From the NCBI GenBank assembly GCA_016785015.1, contig JADHTJ010000006.1, forward strand, positions 1 through 64,000: a stretch of DNA of 64,000 nucleotides. The letters are read 5' to 3'. Positions 57,579 to 64,000 of the stretch are shown here, piece after piece (positions within the stretch are counted from its first letter, which is position 1; each line of letters starts with the position of its first letter). A program made the position numbers and the translations under genes. This DNA is from Anaerolineales bacterium (GTDB lineage: Bacteria; Chloroflexota; Anaerolineae; Anaerolineales; UBA11858). The notes beneath the pieces were generated by a model that saw nothing but the letters and a program-made list of their open reading frames with translations, was not told the DNA's origin and did no database searches.

Positions 57579-58433
57579 ATGCCACATTTTTCTCTCATAC
57601 TATTCGAATTAATCATGTTGCTGCTGCTGGCATTCTGTCTTCGTCATGCATGGCAGCATGCAGGCTGGCTGAGAGTTTGGGAATTCAGTTCGGGGGTAGT
57701 TTTCGGCTGGCTGCTCGAATGGGCGACCATCATGCAGTTGAGTGCATACGAATACGGCGATTTTGTACTTAAAATTGGGCCCCTGCCATTAGGCGTAGGC
57801 ATTGGCTGGGGAGTTATTATTTACACTGCCATGCTCTTCTCAGATGCCAGCAGCTTACCCCTATGGGCGCGCCCCATCTCTGATGCACTCATGGCTCTCA
57901 ACATAGATTTAGCCATGGACGCAATTGCAATCCGTTTAGGCATGTGGGATTGGGGGCGCAGCCTTTCTTCTGAGTATTTTGGTGTACCCTTTGCTAATTT
58001 TTGGGCCTGGTTTTGGGTAGTGTTTTCATTTTCACTTGCATTAAGAACCCTCAAACAAGTATCATATAGTGGCTGGCGATGGCTGGCTCCACTTGGTGCC
58101 ATCGTCTTAGGTACTTTGGGTGTGCTAGGCACCAATACCATGATCGTCGATCTTTTTATCCCTGCCGGACTGTATGAGCCTTCAGTTGCAGTAATCGTCT
58201 TCGGTGCTTTGGGTTTATTGGTTTATCTACGCCCGAAATACAATTTACACCCTTTAGATCATTTGGTATTCTGGGTACCCTTTACTTTCCATATATATTT
58301 CCTGATTATTGGCCTAGTAACAGGCGTAATCTTACAACCCGTAATTCTATTAATAATCAGTATCATTATGTTTGTCGTTTCTGTATATTTGCATCTCGAC
58401 CATTTGCCATTCTGGAGAAAAAATGAAATCTAA
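57579..58433 (+). CDS. Membrane protein resembling carotenoid biosynthesis (DUF422/CruF-like) family
   Basis: Multi-TM; DLAMDAIAIRLGMWDWG and FGVPFANFWAWFWVV resemble DUF422 motifs. Confidence 0.55.
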   Translation: MPHFSLILFELIMLLLLAFCLRHAWQHAGWLRVWEFSSGVVFGWLLEWATIMQLSAYEYGDFVLKIGPLPLGVGIGWGVIIYTAMLFSDASSLPLWARPISDALMALNIDLAMDAIAIRLGMWDWGRSLSSEYFGVPFANFWAWFWVVFSFSLALRTLKQVSYSGWRWLAPLGAIVLGTLGVLGTNTMIVDLFIPAGLYEPSVAVIVFGALGLLVYLRPKYNLHPLDHLVFWVPFTFHIYFLIIGLVTGVILQPVILLIISIIMFVVSVYLHLDHLPFWRKNEI

Positions 58434-59151
58434 AAACACATTCGATATTTTGCTGCTGATTGCCCGCCCTGCAGCAGGAAAAAGTGAGATTATCGATCAT
58501 CTAAAAAACACCGCTGTTGAAGATCGCAAAAAAACCTACCACATTGGTGAGTTCGAAGAGATTGATGATTTTCCTATGCTTTGGACCTGGTTCGAAGAAG
58601 ATCGCATTCTGGAGGATATGGGATACCCACGACTGCACTCCGACATACAGCGAAACTTCAAATATGATTATCTCTGGAATGTACTTATAAAACGGATTTG
58701 TCAGGAATATCAAAAAATAATGCGCGACGATCCAGACTATCATGACACAAAAACGACCATTATCGAATTTGCCAGGGGTTCTGCGCACGGTGGGTTCGCT
58801 CAGGCTTTCCAACATTTGAGCCGCCAAGTTGCAGAGAGAGCAGCAATTTTATATATTGATGTGTCCTGGGAAGAATCTCTACGCAAAAATCGCAAACGTT
58901 ATAACCCCGAGAAACCCGACAGCGTTCTCGAACACGGTTTATCAGATATTAAGATGGAAACCCTTTATCGTCATTCAGATTGGGATAAAGTCAGTTCTGC
59001 AAACCCAGAATTCATCGAGATCCAAGGGGTCAAGGTGCCGTATGCAGTTTTCGAAAACGAAGATGATGTCACCACCGAGCGTGGCGAGGCACTCGCTAAC
59101 AGGCTAAAATCTTCTTTTAATACTTTGTGGAATCTGTATCTTGGAGAATAG
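58423..59151 (+). CDS. P-loop NTPase/kinase-like protein of unknown function
   Basis: LLLIARPAAGKSEI (Walker A-like); ILYIDVSWEESLRKNRKRY; overlaps upstream gene end by 11 bp. Confidence 0.65.
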   Translation: MKSKNTFDILLLIARPAAGKSEIIDHLKNTAVEDRKKTYHIGEFEEIDDFPMLWTWFEEDRILEDMGYPRLHSDIQRNFKYDYLWNVLIKRICQEYQKIMRDDPDYHDTKTTIIEFARGSAHGGFAQAFQHLSRQVAERAAILYIDVSWEESLRKNRKRYNPEKPDSVLEHGLSDIKMETLYRHSDWDKVSSANPEFIEIQGVKVPYAVFENEDDVTTERGEALANRLKSSFNTLWNLYLGE

Positions 59152-59205
59152 CTCGATAGTGTTGAAATTTCTTTAATGGGTAAATTGATGTTGAACACTT
59201 TGCCT

Positions 59206-59362
59206 TGTCATTCAGAGGAGCGCAGGAAGCGCAGCGGCTGCAGCGACGAAGCTTGCCCTGAGCAAGTCGAAGGGAATCCCTGGAAGGTCGAGCCAGTTTA
59301 TACCTGCATTGGCTCAAATGTATTGAACGTATCAGGGATTCTTCGCTCCGCTCAGAATGACA
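59206..59362. repeat. Dispersed TCATTCAGAGGAGCG...CGCTCAGAATGACA inverted repeat
   Basis: Ends complementary; matches other copies in window. Confidence 0.55.
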
Positions 59363-59519
59363 TAAGTGTTCAAAGTATTATCACCCATTACATAGTGTTG
59401 AAATTTCAAAAAATTTTAGGAGTTACCACCCACGATGTGGTTCGCATCCATTTCGAGAGAGTGTCCCAAATGTCAACGCGGCCTAATCACGACAAAGTAT
59501 TTATAGTAGATTGTCAAAA

Positions 59520-59650
59520 AAGTGTCACTCTGAGCGAAGCGAAGAGTCTCCTACCCTACGGGCAGAGATTCTCACCTGCACTTGCAGCGCAGGTGCAAGT
59601 CTCACCCCTTGCCACAGGCACGCCTTCGGCGACGGGGTTCAGAATGACAG
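59520..59650. repeat. Dispersed GTCACTCTGAGCGAAGCGAAGAGTCTC ... TTCAGAATGACA repeat
   Basis: Similar text at 15825-15960 and 63340-63400. Confidence 0.55.
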
Positions 59651-59704
59651 AAAATTAAAGGACTTACAGAGTCCACTTAAAACTTCTCCGATAAAGGGGT
59701 TGCC

Positions 59705-61015
59705 ATGAAAACACAAAACATAGTCGCAATAATTGGCCTACTCATGCTTGCGTTGGGGGCTTGCTCAAGTCCAAGCATTGTAACTGAAGAAACACCTACG
59801 CCTAGCGATATTCCTCGACCCACACACGCGCCTGCTGCGACAGCTATTATTACACCTACTTCAATTCCTGAAACTTCAGAACCAGAAAAGTCTGGCCCAA
59901 TTGGCGTTATTTCTTTTGAAAGCGGAACCGAATTAGTCAGGCTGAGTTCTCTTGACGGGCAGCTGATAGATGAATGGCAGTTTCCTGGATATTCTTTCGG
60001 ACCTCAATCGGATAACAATTTCCATTTCGGAGGTCAAGTTGAAAATGGTCTGATCGCGTCACCCTGCATCTTTCAGTCATTTCTCAATCAAGAAACACAC
60101 ATTGTCTACCACGAGGACAAAGCGCTCGTACCTCTTCAAGAAATATCCCAATTGATTAATATGGTCGGCGCTCCGGGTAAACCTTTGGTTGCCTATTCAT
60201 TCTTAGATTCCCAAACCCTGCAATCGTTCAATGAAAAGCGCCTTCAAGCGCCGCCAGACGAGGCAGCCGAAACAACCATTCAACCAGAATATGTTCAAAG
60301 TTGGCTGTATGCTGGATCGCCTACAACCTTGGCTGACGCGCAAGCGATCATTTCCAGGGCTGACGATAATGGTTATGTTATCTATCCCCTGTCAGTGCAA
60401 TTGGAGGAAGATGAGATGGTGGGGGTCTGGTATACGCTTGAGCCCAAAGGCGTCGTTGGTATGGGTCCAATTTTCTTCAGAGGTTTCAGTCGCCTCTATT
60501 ATGCCGATCTACAGACGGGTTTGATTGATGAAGTGTTGGGACGTGGATTCAGCACATTGGCGCTTTCCACTGACCAAACCACGGTGGCGTACGAAGATAG
60601 TGGCATGAACGATCAAGCCATTGTCACCATCCATAATTTGGTCAATGGGAAAATCAAGTTCATCGATGTGCTGCCAGACACACATCCCACCGGAGTCGGT
60701 GATGCACACTTCTCTCCATCTGGGGAATTCCTGGCCTGGCGGGAAGTTGGCCTGGGGGAAGAGGATCTATACTCAATTATTCGAATCGCCTCTCCAACAG
60801 AAGCATTGCTTTTCGAATTGCACTCACAAGAGATCACTGCCCAAATAGACAGAGAAAATATTCGCTGGATATTAATTGCTGGCTGGTTGGATGACGAGAC
60901 TCTGTTAATCGAGGTAGATTTTGATGGGGGGACTGATTTATACAGCGCACACATTGACGGAAGTGAAGTGGAGTACTTGGTTTCAGGAAAATTCTTGGGA
61001 TTTGCGTATCCTTAA
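59705..61015 (+). CDS. Lipoprotein, propeller-like, unknown function
   Basis: Lipobox LALGACSS; Thr/Pro-rich linker; FSPSGEFLAWREV. Confidence 0.72.
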   Translation: MKTQNIVAIIGLLMLALGACSSPSIVTEETPTPSDIPRPTHAPAATAIITPTSIPETSEPEKSGPIGVISFESGTELVRLSSLDGQLIDEWQFPGYSFGPQSDNNFHFGGQVENGLIASPCIFQSFLNQETHIVYHEDKALVPLQEISQLINMVGAPGKPLVAYSFLDSQTLQSFNEKRLQAPPDEAAETTIQPEYVQSWLYAGSPTTLADAQAIISRADDNGYVIYPLSVQLEEDEMVGVWYTLEPKGVVGMGPIFFRGFSRLYYADLQTGLIDEVLGRGFSTLALSTDQTTVAYEDSGMNDQAIVTIHNLVNGKIKFIDVLPDTHPTGVGDAHFSPSGEFLAWREVGLGEEDLYSIIRIASPTEALLFELHSQEITAQIDRENIRWILIAGWLDDETLLIEVDFDGGTDLYSAHIDGSEVEYLVSGKFLGFAYP

Positions 61016-61113
61016 CTGATGTTACGCAGGACTGGCAGTCCTTAGGAGAGAAATTCCCATGCTCCAACCAAATTTATCAGGACTGCCAGTCCTATAGTGC
61101 GTAATATGAGTCC
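61013..61113. repeat. Palindromic intergenic element R6 (TAACTGATGTTACGCA TIR; core AGGACTGGCAGTCCT / AGGACTGCCAGTCCT)
   Basis: Core arms 61028-61042 and 61079-61093, perfect 15/15 inverted match. Confidence 0.75.
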
Positions 61114-61312
61114 TTAATTCAAACCAAAATTAATCTTCTAGAAGCAATCTTAAATATGTCATTCTGAGTGAAGCGAGGAATCTGAACATCTGATTTCGAG
61201 AGACACTTCGGTCGCTCGCCACAGTCGCGGATGCATTGGAGCCATCTTTCACATTGGCGGCTCCCTCAGTGTGACAATGAGTTTTTTCGAGACAAGTACA
61301 CGCAATCTAGAA

Positions 61313-62194
61313 TCACTTATCCAGAACTTGCCTGGCCTTCTCCCATCCTGCACGTATGCGCATTTCAATAGCTTCCTTGGAGAAATCTAAAGTATCCCCT
61401 AAGTTATCATCGGGCTGAATAATTTTGCAATCGTAATATTTGTACGGTTTCCCCTTCTCGTTGTGCAAAGTAACCCCGGCGGCCTGAGCCTCCTTGACAT
61501 TGTGATTAATGCGCAGGAATTCGCGTAAATCGGTGATGAAGATTTCATTGAGCATGACTTCGAGGGTGTGCAACCCGATATCCAACGCATTGCGCAAGGG
61601 GCGTGTGGCAACGGGCGAAGTATCGGGGCTGCAGTTGATGATCACCACTTCGTCTGGGTCAGTATCCAGCACATCACCCAAGGGAGAGATATTGCGCACA
61701 CCACCATCAACCATATCGGGATATGCGGCTGAAACATGCACTGGTTTCCATACGATGGGGATAGCCGTTGAGGCCAAAATAGCTTGCTCAAATCCAGGCT
61801 CTGTGGGTACAAAGCGGACATATTCGCCTGTGCGTAACGATACAGCCCCAATGCGCAAATCGATCTCGACTTTATCAGGCTCAAATTCAGCTTGCAGCAA
61901 CTCCCGCAGTGGATCATTATTCAAGATCGATTTCGCGCCGAAGACAATTTTCAACATCGACCAAAAATTGAGTTTACCCTTATAAACTTGCTCAGCGGAG
62001 ATATTCCACCACAATTCTTCAAGGCGCTGATACTTCTTCATCGCCAGCATAACGGCATTAAGCGCCCCCACCGAGACTCCTGCGATCACATCCCACTGGT
62101 AGCCTTTCTCCTCACGCGCATACTTCTCTGCGATAAATTGGAAGGCACCTTTAGCACCACCGCCACTCAGAACCAGGGCTGTTTTTTTATTCAT
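61313..62194 (-). CDS. Patatin-like phospholipase
   Basis: ALVLSGGGAKGAFQ oxyanion, GVSVGALNA (GxSxG), DGGVRNISPL (DGG). Confidence 0.92.
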   Translation of the reverse strand: MNKKTALVLSGGGAKGAFQFIAEKYAREEKGYQWDVIAGVSVGALNAVMLAMKKYQRLEELWWNISAEQVYKGKLNFWSMLKIVFGAKSILNNDPLRELLQAEFEPDKVEIDLRIGAVSLRTGEYVRFVPTEPGFEQAILASTAIPIVWKPVHVSAAYPDMVDGGVRNISPLGDVLDTDPDEVVIINCSPDTSPVATRPLRNALDIGLHTLEVMLNEIFITDLREFLRINHNVKEAQAAGVTLHNEKGKPYKYYDCKIIQPDDNLGDTLDFSKEAIEMRIRAGWEKARQVLDK

Positions 62195-62242
62195 TTTTTT
62201 TGCTTCCTAAAGTATTCCGTCTCACAAATAATTATTTGATCT

Positions 62243-62353
62243 GGACTTACGCAGAATTTGTATTTCCAGGGTAGGAACCCAACCGCGTTGGGTGTCGGTT
62301 TGCCTGTTCTACGCCCAACACGGTTGGGCTAGCTACCCTAAGTGCGTAAGTCC
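62243..62353. repeat. Palindromic intergenic element R8 (same family as R7)
   Basis: Perfect TIR GGACTTACGCA / TGCGTAAGTCC; ACCCAACCGCGTTGGGT / GCCCAACACGGTTGGGC core. Confidence 0.8.
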
Positions 62354-62480
62354 TGTTGATGTCATTGCGAACGCAGCACAGCGGAGTGTGGCAATCTCCA
62401 GACAATGGTTCAGACTGTTTCACTTCGCTCGAAATGGCATAATTAAGAAACATTTTTGGAATTACTTTAACGAGTATTTC

Positions 62481-63227
62481 TTACTCTTTCTGGAAAGTCA
62501 CCTGGCCCTCAACAGCGTCATCCCAGGGGTATGCTTCGAATGGTTTGGCCGCTTCACGAATAGCAGGGTCATCGGAATAGCGGCCGCGGAAATCTTCAGG
62601 CAACTGCTCAGCAATTTTTTCCATGATGGCATGGCCAATCTCATCAAGCCGCTCGCGGCGCTCACGCCCGCGCCCCTTGACTTCAAAGGGGCCAAAGGGT
62701 TCTCCGATATTGATTTTGATCACCGGGCGGTTGATGATCCGCAGCGGGAAGAGATTCTCTAAACCCACAATCCCAACCGGAATGATTGAAACCTTACTGC
62801 GGGTGGCGATATAGGCTACGCCCGGACGCGGCGGGCGCAATACTTGCGCCCAGGCACCACCCTCAGGGAAGATATTCAAGACACCGCCACTCTTCAGCCA
62901 GCCTTCAGCTAACTTCAAGGCATCGCGCGAGCCGGTGCCGCGATGCACCCAAAATGCGCCCCACAATTTGGGGAATAGGGCAGCCCAGGCAGGCGCGAAA
63001 CCAGCTACTGCGCCAGCGATGAAATTTGTCTTCCAAGGTGTGATGCGGATCAGCACTACTGGGTCTGCAAAGCTAAAGTGGTTAGCGACCAGAATGTAAG
63101 GTCCTTTTTTAGGCTGGTTCTGCTTGCCGTTGATCTCCAATTTGGTAAAGATACCCAGGGCAAGGTAAATCAGGGATTTGAAAAGTAATCGTACGGGGGC
63201 GCGTTTGGGGAAATTGTATTGGGGCAT
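62481..63227 (-). CDS. PlsC-type 1-acyl-glycerol-3-phosphate acyltransferase
   Basis: VANHFSFADPVVL (NHxxxxD); FPEGGAWAQ. Confidence 0.88.
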   Translation of the reverse strand: MPQYNFPKRAPVRLLFKSLIYLALGIFTKLEINGKQNQPKKGPYILVANHFSFADPVVLIRITPWKTNFIAGAVAGFAPAWAALFPKLWGAFWVHRGTGSRDALKLAEGWLKSGGVLNIFPEGGAWAQVLRPPRPGVAYIATRSKVSIIPVGIVGLENLFPLRIINRPVIKINIGEPFGPFEVKGRGRERRERLDEIGHAIMEKIAEQLPEDFRGRYSDDPAIREAAKPFEAYPWDDAVEGQVTFQKE

Positions 63228-63677
63228 TTTTTGCTCTTCGTTGGATTCAAGAATAATGTCAAAATATTCTAACGCGAAGACGCGAAGTTCGAAAGTCGCA
63301 AAGATTTTAAATTAATTTCAGCAGATCACGATTTCAGTATCACTCTGAGCGCAGCGAAGAGTCTCCCGCCTTTCGGGTGGAGATTCTTCGCTGCGCTACT
63401 AATGACAAACATGTGTCATGCTGAGCCGAAGGCGAAGCATCTCGCGCACGGATGCGCCAGACTCTTCGCTCCGCAAAGCTGCGCTCAGACTTGTACTGAG
63501 CCTGCCGAAGTGCTTGTACTGAGCCTGTCGAAGTGCCTGTCCTGCGACCGAAGGAAGTGTCGAAGGAATGACATAATTGCATTTTCAGTTTGAGCAGTGC
63601 TTAACGCGCTGTAGATATACTCAGAATGACACTTTGAGACGCCCCACAGGCTACTACGTTGCTACCGCGTCTTTGCG

Positions 63678-63998
63678 TTAATTAATCAACCCGCCGCTGT
63701 CGACCTGGCCTTCTGGATTCTCATCCCAGGGGTAGGCTTCGAACTCCTTGGCCGCTTCACGCAAGGCAGGATCAGCAGAATAACTGCCGCGCAACTCCTC
63801 GGGCAACAACTTAGCGATTTCCTGCATGATCATGTGGCCAATCTCGTCGAGCTGTTCGCGGCGCTCACGACCGCGACCGCTAACTTTGAAGGGGCCAAAG
63901 GGCTTTCCAATATTGATCACCGGCTTGGCACGCTTGCGTAAGCGAGCTGGAAATACCTGCGTAAACCCATACAAACTAACGGGCAATAATTTTGCTCC
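63678..63998 (-). CDS. PlsC-type acyltransferase, N-terminal part beyond window edge
   Basis: Open to window edge (GAKLLPVSLYGFTQVF...); C-terminus FGPFKVSGRGRERREQLDEIGHMIMQEIAKLLPEELRGSYSADPALREAAKEFEAYPWDE parallels 62481-63227. Confidence 0.8.
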   Translation of the reverse strand, partial: GAKLLPVSLYGFTQVFPARLRKRAKPVINIGKPFGPFKVSGRGRERREQLDEIGHMIMQEIAKLLPEELRGSYSADPALREAAKEFEAYPWDENPEGQVDSGGLIN

Positions 63999-64000
63999 CG

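Noticed and set aside
1-64000. tRNA/rRNA genes
   Set aside because: No convincing T-loop GGTTCGAATCC-type or rRNA core sequences noticed by eye; tRNAscan/Infernal would be decisive.

Overview
This looks like a chromosomal fragment from a Chloroflexota/Anaerolineae-type bacterium. That assignment is inferred from protein style, many secreted lipoproteins and split-Soret/KorAB/NuoB-CD-I content; no taxonomy search was possible. Recognisable content: tandem PHB-depolymerase/LpqC-like esterases; an ECF sigma factor followed by several lipoproteins; an FtsH-like AAA/M41 protease; a split-Soret-type cytochrome next to a NarL/NarX-like two-component pair whose sensor carries a CxxCH motif; a CPA2-type antiporter plus a PII-like small protein; methylglyoxal synthase; HPRT; RsgA; KorAB; an M20 amidohydrolase; RicT; Mrp; NuoI/NuoCD/NuoB with a divergent SufR-like regulator; patatin; and two PlsC-type acyltransferases. 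The two signals I find most interesting are (1) an AT-rich three-gene module at 29.1-36.6 kb, encoding a large membrane/coiled-coil protein, a HEAT-like lipoprotein with ~117-aa repeats, and a trypsin-like lipoprotein protease, behind a near-consensus promoter; and (2) a dispersed set of ~100-160 bp palindromic intergenic elements that share terminal inverted repeats (TAACTGATGTTACGCA or GGACTTACGCA) but carry different hairpin cores. Other notable points are a perfect 26-bp palindrome between nuoB and a SufR-like gene, a putative ~125-nt sRNA at 28.25-28.37 kb, a 19-codon leader peptide upstream of rsgA, and a GIY-YIG gene bracketed by repeat copies. No tRNA, rRNA or CRISPR array was recognised.
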